Translations under genes and position numbers: made by a program | From: Mantis religiosa | Lineage: Eukaryota; Arthropoda; Insecta; Mantodea; Mantidae | Direction: 5' to 3' | Assembly (NCBI GenBank): GCA_030765055.1 | Contig: CM060950.1 | Span: 463,635,689 to 463,699,688, forward strand | Length of the DNA stretch: 64,000 bases | Notes under the pieces: model-generated | Database searches by the model: none | What the model was told of the DNA's origin: nothing | Seen by the model: the letters and a program-made list of their open reading frames with translations, nothing else | In this document: piece after piece, positions 20,411 through 32,316 of the stretch | How positions within the stretch are numbered: position 1 is the first letter of the stretch | How the letters are laid out: the number at the start of each line of letters is the position of its first letter

Positions 20411-23400
20411 GGGACTGAGTTTCACATCAATTGCTTATGCACTGGTAAAAGATTGCTCCACGCATTGCTCGCTAGTTTGATGCAGCTTATTCTTACGTTG
20501 TGAATTGTGAAGCATTATGGCCTATCCTCAGGGTAGAGCAAGAGTTCCGTCAAAGTCGTGGATATGTATGGGAGTAAGGATGGTTCTAATGACACTGGAA
20601 TGCAAGTTTCAGACTGGTTTAAGATTGCTTCTGTTTTATCATCACATGAATCGCGAAGTTGCCGACCAAGGGTTACCAATATATCCTTTTCAGAGTTATC
20701 GTACGCAGAATGCATATTACGCGATAACACTTAATTCGTTATTTACGTAGGGACCGATAGATACCTTTTCTCCTCGGTTCTCATCTGCCTTCGCCGAAGA
20801 CCAAACCAGTTGTGTCTTTATTAATGGACCGCCAGCCCAGTTGTGTGTGCCTTCTTCACTACAGCTGCGGGTGACTTTCACCTCTCGAAGCCTGTCTTTA
20901 TTCACACCATTTCTTTTGGGGCTATTTTGTTCATTATGATTATTAGTCTCGGTTACATAATTATAAGGGTCCGAACAATGCCGTTTCAAACGGAGTCAAG
21001 TGTTATCCACTTAGAATGCCTACTAAGAATCTGCTTTCTCCCATCACTTTGTTAAACTACTCACCCCACTCACCTGCTCGCGTTTCAACAAATATACCAT
21101 GTTCCTTTTAAATCCATTACGATTCTTTATTCATTGCGTTCCTTAATTTCAGTATCAATGTAGGTATTTAATTTGGCAGAAGAAATAGTCAGTCCCTTCT
21201 TTGATTTCAGTATGTGAGTTAGTATGTTTTCGAAGAAATTAAGTATTAAACGAAGGAAAGCGATGCACTATCTGACTAATGAGCAATCTGCTACGAATGA
21301 TAAAGCGGAACATCGAGTTGCCTCTTGTAAGCTGTTAACACTGGGTGATATTTAAGAACCATATAGGTCATTGGTACGCTCCTGATGTTCCACCATGCCT
21401 TCTGCGACTGCAGTGTCAGAAAGTTTGCTTCCAGAATATGCCCCAACACTCTGGGATTTGGCTGGTAGCGGAACAGTTATGGAAAAAAAACAGAAATGTG
21501 GTACATAATTGGTTCGACTATCTGAGACAGAAACGTTGTAAACTTATACAATCTAGCTTCACATATTCAATGCAGCTTTATATCACCTGGTTTGAGATTA
21601 CTATGCTTGTAATTAAGAGTGTTGTGTCAAATCTACCATCCTTATCTCAAAAATTAATTAACATATGACACAACATACAAAGATATAAAGGTGGAAAGAA
21701 AAAAAGCACAAAAAGCTTTATTTACTCCAATTGGTAGCACCCTGTCTATAAATTATTTATAATAAGCCAACGCCACACACATAATACACACACATATACA
21801 CACAATTAGAAGAGGGGGTAAACAGAGTGGTGAAGGGGTTACCTAATTATTTTCCATTTGAATTCTCCCGATGATAAATTCAAATAAATAAAGATTTAAT
21901 ACGAATAATTAACATATGATATACAAACATAGACATTATTGTGAAATGTTCAAAGTTATTGGAATTTTTTTTCCTAAAAATAGCACGCCAGCAAGGGCCA
22001 CTTGTACCTCAGCTACCACGCTAAGAATCATAAGCAACACAAAACCACACAAGTCATTTGTAATACTGAGAGCCTTGTGAATATGATGGTGCTGGGTTCT
22101 AACATCCTACAGGTGGTTGAACATTTTCTTTTTATTCAAACAGATGATTGGTATACATTTGGAGTAAACCATAGATTGCACAGGAAGAATTGTACTTTTC
22201 CTTGTACATAGTAACATAGAGTAGACCGAGATTAGCATTGCTGATGTGTACCTATAACTATGCATGCGTACCTGTGAGGTAATTTCAGAGTAATAGCATT
22301 TGAGTTTCACTACTTCTCATTGTGTTGGTGGAATTGCAACACCCCCATTCAATTATGTCTAAATTCACCCCTTTTTGAGCTAACTGAAATGTATTTTGTG
22401 TATGGGGAGGCAAGCGAAAGATAACAGGAAGCAACACGTCTCTATAAAATCGAATTTTCTCAAAAGCAACAACTGAATCACTCTACTTTTTCGTTTATCC
22501 ACCAACATCCATACGAATATGGTCATTGGCAGTGCATATATTTAACTCCTGTGTAAAACCAAAGCGTCGCAGTGCTCTAAGTTATTGAAGCTATTACTCA
22601 GCAAGTGCCCGTGTTATTCGATATACTAAAGAAAAATAATGCCAGCATATGACGAGTGTTGCAGAAAGATAGATTTGACCCCTTCCATTTTATGAAGGTA
22701 AAAGTTCTTGGCATCTGAAGGCTACATACAAGTTCTTTAATTTGGTTTCTGGCCATAATGGTGAGCAGCCGAACATTTGCACCAATCACTCTTCAACACA
22801 GAGTGCTGTTTTGCAAGGGAAGGGATGACCATTCAGAGGAACAATCACATCTACAATCACAAAGCCTACATGAAATGGAGAGACAGGAAACTCGGGGGAG
22901 GAAATTTTGTTTCCTCCTATATAATCCATGGCTATTGGAACAGAACTCACGGCCTTCCGAATGCGGGCCACAGACGCTATCGCCTGCATCATTCCCTGGG
23001 TTTGTCCTGTAGCTACAAAGGCCAGTGAGAATGAACTAGCGTTAAGACACACATACATAATGCGCAATATAGGAATTCATATGTACTTCTTATAACTATG
23101 AATGAACTTTCGAAAAGTTGCTCTTTATAAGCTCGCACCTCATTTATAAGCCTTCTGTTCGAAACATCACAGAAGATTTGAGATGCTCAGTGCATGTGAG
23201 AAATTACATTCGATTGCTGCGCACTTGTGGACCTGTTAACTAATTCCTGTTTATAAAAGCCTTCCAAAGCAAAGCTAGTTCACGGAGCAAGAATAAACTA
23301 TGAGACAGGTGAAGGATTTTCATGATAAACGCCCCGTGAGGTTACGGAAATCCGTTCAGTGGAAATATTGGTTTGAAGCGGCCTAGCATGTGAAATAAAC

Positions 23401-24195
23401 CTTTACTTGCAGATGGATTTTTCTAGTAATCCGGCTTAGCCTCTGAGGAAAAGCATGTTTCGGTTCAGGGCAGAAAGAGAGGGAAATCCAGTGGTGTTCC
23501 GCCCAGGGACGAAAAATTCCAGCATGCGAAAAGAGGGAAATCGGATTTGTTGGGAATTACACGCTATCTGCTTCCCAGGTCGACACTTTGATGTGTTGAA
23601 CTTAACCATTTGTTGCCATTTGAGTTACTACGTATGCAGAGGCACTCACCCTTGGGTCATGTCTCTTTGGAGGTTAAACCTCTGGCAATATAATCACATC
23701 GTCTTGCTTTCTGGGGACCAAAGTATAACATCTGGAACAGTACACAGCCTGCATACTTATAAGGTTGGCATTTATTTACATAAGTACCGATGGCCAATTT
23801 GTTTTAAACCTTTGCAACAGATGCTGAATAATGGGATAGTGGTTTATTTCCGAGAAAGCTTACATAGTTTCGAAAATAAGAATAAAAAAGGAAAGCTAAC
23901 CAATTTTACCCATCTATTTGCGTGTTTCATCTCATTAACAATCTTCATCATTCCCTTCCTTCATCAATGCATCTGTTTATAAAGTATCTCATTTTACCAC
24001 ATAGAACTTACGCTTATATCCTTAGACATTATAATGTCATCTGGAAGGAACCTTCTTCCATCATTAAAGATTTCTATCCCTAGTCTTTAAGTCTCCTATT
24101 TATTTCGGCATTCGATTGTTTCTTTCGTTATACGTATACTAAGAATCTGTTGTGGAACTAAGTGAATCTACCCATAAAAAATATTTTTAGTGAGG
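20411..24195. other. Long stretch without a recognisable gene
   Basis: AT-rich to mixed composition. Open frames at 20515-20750, 22758-23067 and 23455-23982 (175 codons, the longest single frame outside the gene exons) carry no motif that I recognise, no paired splice sites and no second copy. Segments near 20515-20720 and 22780-23030 are GC-richer and may be old, unclassified repeats. Confidence 0.4.
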
Positions 24196-24365
24196 TCCCT
24201 ATGTATGTGTGTGATGTATACATAAATATGTGTGTCTGTAAATAGTATATACCAAAAACGAAAAGTCGGTTAGTTACCAAATTTGGTATTTAAGATCAGA
24301 ATTTTCAAAGGATGCTACTCCAATGTTTTCAAAAATACTTTTTCACGGCAGTCATTGCCGCCTCC
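24196..24365 (+). repeat. Dispersed repeat R5, copy 2
   Basis: A GT-rich lead (TGTATGTGTGTGATG) is followed by TTACCAAATTTGGTATTTA, AGATCAGAATTTTCAAAGG and ATGCTAC.CCAATG.TTTC, in the same order as at 2100-2185. Confidence 0.6.
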
Positions 24366-26299
24366 ATCTGTTCTTCATTATTACACACCACGAGCTTACA
24401 ACGAAAAGCCTGTAAATCCCTCGAGGGCAGAGGCCTACCTTTGAGCAGGGTGTAGCAATTGGCAAGTTCATTAGGGTGGTCCTAACTCCTAAGAGTCTTC
24501 TGCAGTTGCTCCAGTAACGGAGTACTTTCGTGTCCTTAGCACTATCATTGTTTACTTCACACACTTAACACATACACCATTGTTGTACAGATTTATGATA
24601 CAAACCTTTAGTTTATAGTACTTGGGTAGCCACTGAAAATTGAGAAGGAAATGGAATGAAGGTAAAATAATGAAACAAAAATTATGGTATTAGGTTCTGC
24701 AACTTATTAATGACCTGATAGGCAAATCGTAAAGAAAATCATATTAGACAGCACTACCTTGGGAATGCGGGCCTGTGTAGCATTTTAAGTAGTCATAGAT
24801 AATAGAACAAATATTGACAGCCGGTCAAGACAAGTATGCCAGCACAGCGAATTTCCAAGACTCTCATTAAAAAAAAAAAACGCAAGTAATCTCCAACGGA
24901 CCAGCAACACCAACTTTAATAAACGAGGTAATATCCCTCACATACATAAGTGAATATAGTTGCCTGAGAAAACTAATCTGGCTTCAGATAGAATGGAAAT
25001 ATAATACCAAAGAAGAATCTCTCCACTCTGGAATACATTTTGGAGACGTAGTTTCACACTCTTACAAGGGTACTATCACTATGCTCACACCTTATTCACT
25101 TGAGAGTTTGATGCCATAATCTCTACTCTATGTAGGGCCTATGTGCCAAAAATCTGGTCCCGAGTATAGTTGGAAGTACCCAAAAATGAGTCCAGAATAC
25201 ATAGGAACATATAGGCATAATAACACAGCATTGTAGGGCAAGTCTGCGCATGGCAATCCTAAGGAGCGCCGTCCCCCACACCTGCAACAACGGTGCTGAC
25301 GAGGAATGTCCAGCAGCAACTTGCAAGTATGCGGCACTTTTCCAGGCTTCAGTTTTTGGGCGTTGCGATTCTACTTCACAGCAGATTTTTGGTGCACATG
25401 CATTATATACTGCAGGCATTATACCATCATATTTTCAGCTGCATATTGGTTTAAGTAAAGTAATAGTTCCCTTGTTAGAAAGGAAGTTTAACAGGCGAAT
25501 TAAATCCTAGTACTAGAAACCTGTAACTATCCTATGTTCCACCATGGGTGTCACGCATAGTCACTAACAGCAGTATAGAAGAATGAAATCCACAGAAGAT
25601 GCTACACGCAGTCCTATGGGCATCTTTGAAAGACAAAATCTCTCTAGACATTTAACCAGACACCGCAGATAAAGGATATAACTTAGATAGCCACAACTTT
25701 AAAATGGAAATGGGGAAACCACGTGTACAGACTGCATGAAAAGAGATGGATATAATAGGCTACCGTGTGACTCGTATTTGTAAAAGAGATTGAAGTCCCC
25801 TTCACGGAGGACACAAGTCAGCCAATAGTAGCAATAGCGAGATAAATAAGGTACCATGAGTCCAAGGGAACAGATTGGTGCAGTGACAAGTAAACTGCTC
25901 AAATATTGAATAATTCTATTATTAAACCGTGACTGAATAGTGAACCAAAATATCCATCAGATAAAAGTTCAAATAAAAATGTACAACCCCAGTTGTGGAG
26001 TACCTCATTACATTAAAATAAACGAGAATTTGCTATTTAATAGGAAGCCGTTGCTGTTAACTAAACATTTTAGATTGTTTTTCCTGTTTTATTTTATTTA
26101 AAGGGAATCAAAATAGGATTTTCATAATTTTTATCCATTTTCAGATTTTAATTGCATATGGATATTTCGAATCTCCCACTCATTTTGGTGTAACTTTCAT
26201 AGATGTAAGCTAATTGGAAATAGTTTAAAAACAGTCTTCAATACATTCCTGCGCAGTAGTTTTTTTTTTAGAAAATTTTGGTGCAATCTCTTGCTAAAC
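24366..26299. other. Non-coding stretch, nothing recognised
   Basis: Mixed composition. Overlapping open frames at 25123-25510 on both strands come from a GC-richer block and show no domain. Confidence 0.4.
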
Positions 26300-26322
26300 C
26301 ATCGATAACTTTATAAATATTA

Positions 26323-27115
26323 GTGTTAGAGAAGAAATCTTTCTTTTACTTTGATCGGGATGGTGATTCCAGCTCTTTCAAATCCATGAATGCAGCTAGA
26401 CCTTACGATGATATACTCGAAATAAAAGTGAAATGTACAAAAACACAATGGGTAATGAAATTGAGAAAACTTAGACACGCACTTGAGAAAATAAAATTAA
26501 CTAATGGGAAAACAGCCAGAGGACGTCTGACAGACTTAAATATGAAGCAATTAACTGAACATTATGGAAAGGTTATCAGAAAATTAAAATAACCCTGAGA
26601 GCATGACTAGAGCAGTGCGGGCTACCTACTTTCACGAAGCTTTCACTGATATCAAACAAGTGCACATGTTCTCTGAATTGCTGCAAATATAAAAATGCAG
26701 AATCTGGTGGAAAACTGTATGAATTTTATCACAAGAATCCCATACCTAAGGCCGTAATTTTGGCAGTGAAACGTATTTATGTTGATCTGACTAATCCAGA
26801 ATTATTAAACAAGTCTTTGACAGGAAAACTCAAAGTGTGAATGAAAATTTTAATAGTGTAGCTTGGTCTCGAGAACATAAAAATGTTTTGTTGGTCTAAA
26901 AATTCTAAATCTTCGTGTAAATGGGACAGTTATCCATTTAATGAAGGGAATGTTGGTAGAACACGTTTTTCGCGTGAAATGTGGATGACTGTTGGGTATA
27001 ATACAAGAAATACTATACAAGAGCTCGATAAAAAAGGATACGGAAGGCAGAAGAGGTGGCAGAACATATGTCTCAGGTGGCTAGCTCACTAAAAAGAAGA
27101 TAAACGAACCATATC
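26323..27115 (+). pseudogene. Broken Mutator-like transposase of the arthropod MULE-type group
   Basis: The first 89 codons are open and end KIKLTNGKTARGRLTDL, NMKQLTEHYGKVIRK and a stop. They match the conserved block L.DGK...G.GRLTD..I..L..YYG.AIR of these transposases. After the stop, matching pieces follow in shifted frames: AVRATYFHEAFTD (about 26610), KAVILAVKRIYVDLTNP with GKTQSVNENFNSVAWSREHK (about 26750-26880), then HFNEGNVGRTRF, EMWMTVGYNTRN and a KKG end (about 26930-27040). The order agrees with the family (FFH, then GKTQN.NES.N...W, then FN.G). At least three frame breaks make it inactive. No terminal inverted repeats were identified. Confidence 0.85.
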
Positions 27116-27348
27116 CAAGTATATAACACAGAGGACTATGAGGCTAGATAATTTTGTGGCATTCTGTACACCTTAGGGGTTGAATTTTAAAATTTTAAGT
27201 TTGAAAGCAATTTATGAAACATTAAAATTTCCTACACAAATGCCCCACTATCTCAAAGATTGACATTAAGGTCCGAAATTTATATCACACATTTGCAACT
27301 AAAATGGCTTTATTTTAATTAAAATTTTTTACCAACATGGATCAGTTA

Positions 27349-27709
27349 GATAGAGTCAAAATGAAAAATGCAATGCCATGGTCGAGATTTGAACCACGGA
27401 TCTCCTGGTTTCCGTGCAGTCGCTCTAACCCATTGAGCTACCATGGCCAACTTGCCGTCCTGCCATCTCGGATGCGAGAGGTCCTAGTGGTCTACCGGGG
27501 AAATATATGAGTCAAATGGAGAATTTAATGTCAGGACGGTAAATTGGCCATGGTAGCTCAATGGGTTAGAGCGACTGGACGGAAACCAGGAGATCCGTGG
27601 TGCAAATCCCGGCCATGGCATTGAAATTTTCATGTTGACTATCTATCAGAAACCTTAGCCTATATATGGATAGTGTGGAGAAATGATTAATTTCCATCAA
27701 TTAACTAAA
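27349..27709. repeat. Head-to-head inverted double SINE (S1) in one 12-bp target duplication
   Basis: ATGGATCAGTTA occurs at 27337-27348 and 27710-27721, so the whole 361-base unit inserted as one piece. Inside, a tRNA-like S1 head lies on the minus strand (about 27455-27388) and again on the plus strand (about 27546-27620, starting GGCCATGGTAGCTCAATGGG). The arms are separated by about 90 bases, with CCGTCCTG and CAGGACGG extending the symmetry. The plus head has a 7-base acceptor-like stem (GCCATGG/CCATGGC) and a GCTC/GAGC D-stem. The single-headed relative is at 12572-12778. Confidence 0.88.
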
Positions 27710-27721
27710 ATGGATCAGTTA

Positions 27722-30700
27722 TTTTTTAAATTTAAAAACCTTCACTTTTCTACAAAACTTTAAGACCTTTATTAAAAAAAAATTATATCATTCCTTCTTA
27801 GGAACAGAAGTATATTATTTATCATCAATCAACTGTAAAAGTATTGTTGAATTTCTTTTTTTTAGCTCAAATGTTTGCTGAGATAATGACTCAAAAATTA
27901 ACAGTGGAAACATAGGACATTTGGACTCCCCTTAATGTGGTCGTCGCTGCTGCTATTCTCTTCTTGCAAAAAGGATATTAGCTGATCGCTTAATTATGTC
28001 TTGCAGTAATTGTCAACGCCGCTGTTTCTCTTGGCCGGTTTGCAGTTTATGTATGTTAACTTACTGACGTATTAATCAGTATAACTATAAAAAGTAGCAA
28101 ATGCCTGAGATAATTATTGGAATAAAAATACAGAAGTGAGCACTTCTGCTAGGAAAAAGATTAAAAGAGCAGGGAGTAAATGGAAAAGGAGGACTTCACA
28201 CTTCAGGGATTAAAACGTTAAAGGAAAATGGAATCCAACGAAGGAGAGATTAAAGAAGAAGGAGGGTAAGATATCCACGGATTGTTAATGGGGGAATTAA
28301 TAACACTTACAGGGAAGAATAAGGTGCTAAAATCAGGGAAGAGATTTATCAGCAGCTTTATGAAATAAGGCAGGAATATGATAAATTAAAAATGAGAAGC
28401 AAAGTGCTGAAGTCAATATAACTAAGAATTTAATCTGGCAATTAAAAGACAAACCACTGAATACAACCGTAGAGCCAAGTCTGAATTGCCGGAAAAACCT
28501 GAAAAGGTGAAAAATCTATATAACAAAAAAGTAGCTTTGTTTCTAACGTATACGAAAGGAATGTTGATGAGATCGTTACTGAGAATATACAACTGCAGAG
28601 GATTAAATAAGGGCCAGATAAATTAAAAAAGAATACTAATATGTATTTTAAAATGCTAAAAGTAAGGTAGTGTAGCCAAAATAAAATAAAGAAAAAATAT
28701 AAAGAGGTCTATATGAAGTCAGCGAAGGAGCAGTGTGGTTCTATATGATGTTTTATAGTTGAAATAGAAGGTACTCAAAGCTAATTTACTGTCTACAAAT
28801 CGAGTCTGAACTTACCAAAAACGATTTTGAGCTTATAACAAGATCTTAAGAATAGAACAGCAACCATATACTGGAGGTTACACACCACACCACATTGATA
28901 GTGGATAAGGTTAGTTAATACATATAAACAAGATTTGTCTATGGACGCATCAAACTTCTGGATAGAACACGCAGTATAGGACCTTTCCAAGGAACTGCAT
29001 CAGATACATAAGAATTGTGTGTAAATAAAGCATGACTTATAGAGCGAATAGTAACAGGGAATTGACAAAGCGATATATACAAACAAAATTGCAGAAATAC
29101 ACATAAGAACCTGAGAAATGAAGTTCATTAGAACAAAATTAACATTTGTAACCTGAATTAATTCTAATAAATAATGAAAGTGGAACATGAGAAAGAAGAC
29201 AATAAGTGTTGATTACGAAACGTTAAGGAATAATTTAACAGATGAAGAAAATGTATTTCTATGAACAAATAAAGGAATCATATTGCAAAGTAAACAATGG
29301 TGATATACTATTTTAAGAGGCGAATAAAATGAATCAAAATAAAACACTTCAAATAAATAGGGAAAATCCGAAGAAAAAAATTCAAAGTTACAAAATTGTA
29401 TATGCCCCAATTAATACTTTGCACACAGGATTAAAATAAGAAGATTAGAATAAACCAAGAATACATTAGCTGTTTTGAGACGTTTAGTGGCATAAGCAAA
29501 TAGATAATATGAAAAGGCAAATCTTTACCAAACGAAACTGATTGTAAATAAAGTCAATGAATATTCCAAATAGTATACAAATTTTCTAAACTCGAAGGAA
29601 ATATTTCTGAGAAAAGTAGAGGCTGATGGTTTACAAGAAATATATCACAATTTTGAGCTGACCTACGGTCGTGTAGTTGTTAACGCTTAGCTGAGATTTA
29701 TATGCTGTTATTGTCCTATTATATAGATAAAATAAATAAATTAAAGCAAAAGCAAACAAAACAAACAGCACAGAATATTAAACAGGGAATAAAATTAATA
29801 AATTTAGCAACAGGAAATTTAAAGCACAGATTTATGGAGTAATTAAAAGTGGAAGAAAAGAGTGATTATAGTCAAACTATTTAGAAAATGTTTAGTCCAT
29901 GAGGAATGGTAACAAATTCATCAGTAATAAAACTACGTTAGTAAACAGGAGGTGGAAATACATATTAAAAGTTTAAAAATAACCAAATGAAGACAACTAT
30001 AATAATAATATTATATTTTTTCTGAACCTGTGTTTTAAAGTGGCATACAGACAGTGCAATTTTACCATCTGTACTATCTACATTTGGTGACCAGTGTTCT
30101 ATTGCACTATTCTGTATATTAGATATGGAGAATACACCTGAAGTATGCGTTCAGTAGTACACTGAAGTACTAAAAATCCTGTAGTATACTGAATAAAAAA
30201 GTGAATGCCTTAGCAGTCCGTCCGCAGAATAACATAAGAAAATACCACACCTGGAACTTAAATTAGGTATCTCCGAAGGATATCAATGACTCTCTACATT
30301 GAACCGTGGCGTTGTTTTTTCAATCCCTCTAACAGTTTCAACTAAAACGTTATGTGGTGAATATAATGACGTGTCACATAAAGTGTCTGTCCCGAATTTG
30401 TAATATCTGGTGACATGTCCATAAAGGAGTTGAGTGGAATATTTAATAATTGGCTTTACATATTATTAAGCTTTATGAAACACTGTAAACTAAAACAGTG
30501 GTAATTACGAAGGATGTTATGAAATAACGGCCATACAAAATGTAGGTTTTATATTTTATTATATATTTGCTGAATTTTTCATTGTGATTCAAGTGTCAAG
30601 GGTTTGTATTCAGGTTCTTTGGAGAACAGAGTTTTAACATTTTGTGTATATTTACATTTAAGTATCCATAATCGTGTGTGAGATATAAACGTAATATGTG

Positions 30701-31453
30701 GAAATTCATAAGAAACCTTGCTTTTTGTATTATCGGAGCTCATTAAGAGGCGCCTTATATGGAAGGTTGCTCTGCTTGACTTCTCGGAACGTCTCTTCAA
30801 AGAGACCTCAACTATTCATTCGTGTCCAAACTACGACACAGCTGTTATTGTTTAACACGTGGACAAGAAATTCCCGCAAATATGAATTGAAACCAATGGA
30901 TCGCTGTGATCGTTGTCTTCTCCAGAAATAACGCAAATAGACTTATTTTTCTGGTAACTTTTAAATTAGCTTTATAACTGACAGGGAAATTTGAATATTT
31001 TGTTGCCTTGAAGAATGTCCAATAAATCCAAACTGTGGAATTTGGTAAATACGCTAACCACATTCAAAAGAATGTGGAAATATACGTTTTAAGATAGTTT
31101 GGAATAACACAAAGCTGTATTATTTAAACGGAACCCCTACATTCTATTATTTAACATTGTTTCAGTTTTTATTTCCGTTTCATACATATTTGCAGTTTTG
31201 GATAAAAATAAGCAATGCATATTTATCATCTCAAAAGAGATGATAACTACACGCATTTGGTAACAGTGCTCCTGCAAAAATTCTATAACCTTGAACACAA
31301 TATGTCCCTTAAAATCCATTTTCTCCACTCCGACCTAGACTTTTCCCTCCTAGTTGTTGGGCTGCTAGTGATTTCCATTTCGATTATGGAACAAAGATAA
31401 CAGGGTCATTGGAATGAAGCAATGCTTTCGGATTGCTGTTGGACTTTCTGCAG
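27722..31453. other. Long AT- and purine-rich stretch, nothing recognised
   Basis: About 28130-28720 is strikingly purine-rich on the plus strand (many GGA/AAG runs) and could be a decayed LINE or other element, but all frames are closed. About 28990-29900 is A-rich with no coding signal. Open frames at 30579-30931 and 31137-31400 look incidental. Confidence 0.4.
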
Positions 31454-31599
31454 GAATGCTCCCGAACTCCTTAACAAGAGGCAAGCTGAAAGACGACGAT
31501 CTCATGAAAGCACCTCATGAATATCTTCAGACACTACCAACTGAAAGGTATTCTGCCAGAAATGTAGAACTCTTAGAATACAACTACCATTTTAGAAAG
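31454..31599 (+). CDS. Isolated exon-like open frame
   Basis: Acceptor-like GACTTTCTGCAG (31442-31453) and donor-like AAG|GTACTT (31600) bound an open frame that contains MLPNSLTRGKLKDDDLMKAP and then RYSARNVELLEYNYHFRK. The residue mix looks protein-like. No homologous family is recognised, and no in-phase partner was found. The piece at 32203-32316 begins in a phase that does not match. Confidence 0.28.
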
Positions 31600-32202
31600 G
31601 TACTTTCAACGTTGTTAGCATATTTAATTAAAATGTACCTTTTTCCTCTTGATGCGTTATTATGAAATACGTTCACCTAGTATATATCACAGAAACTATT
31701 TTTCATTGTCACATTCGTTTTTGTTTTCAAACCAAAATTAGTAAGAAGTAATTCATGAACTGCTGGAAACATTCAAAATTTGTTTTTGTTGCCCCGGATT
31801 ATAGTATACTACTGCACAATAAGTACGTTGGTAATAGAGTTACAAATCAAGTTATGAGGGCATTTGTATAATTAAACATTTAAAGCATCTTGATAAATCT
31901 ATTTCTGTTTTCAACAATTTATACCACTATTTAATTCCTAACTAAAGCTGCACTGGACCCCTAGTATTGAATATAAATGATTCTCAGAAAAGTTTCAACC
32001 ATTACAGCAATCTTTTCTACTTACCTACAGCATTTTAGTTACCTACAACAAAGAAAGTATCTGAATTCATTTGTCTCCATGTTGTTTGTGTGCATGAGCA
32101 CGAGGTTTAAAGTGCATACAGAAAACATTTCAATGAAATATAACGGTTAGTTTGACATATAGATTAATACAACACACCTACTAATGCTGAATATCCTTTC
32201 AG

Positions 32203-32316
32203 AATATCCTTATATAGAGCAAGCAAGTTTCCCTTGGCTTTGAAGTACGAGGCAGTTGACCAAAAGTTGTCTGAATTTAAATTAATGCTTCTCAAAATGT
32301 CAAAACAGATTTATAA
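32203..32316 (+). CDS. Isolated exon-like open frame
   Basis: Acceptor-like ATCCTTTCAG (32193-32202) and a strong donor TATAA|GTGAGT (32317) bound a frame reading SLYRASKFPLALKYEAVDQK and then FKLMLLKMSKQIYK. The phase is 2 in and 2 out. It could be an exon of the same unknown gene as 31454-31599 if another exon lies between. It could also be a chance open frame. Confidence 0.3.

Noticed and set aside
23455..23982. 175-codon plus-strand ORF as a gene
   Set aside because: No recognisable domain, no upstream or downstream partner exon and unremarkable composition. One frame of this length is plausible by chance in 64 kb.
27546..27620. Possible genuine tRNA gene (7-base acceptor stem, D-stem, B-box-like region)
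   Set aside because: Position 33 is not U, the T-stem does not pair, and the unit is part of an inverted SINE with target duplications and diverged copies elsewhere.
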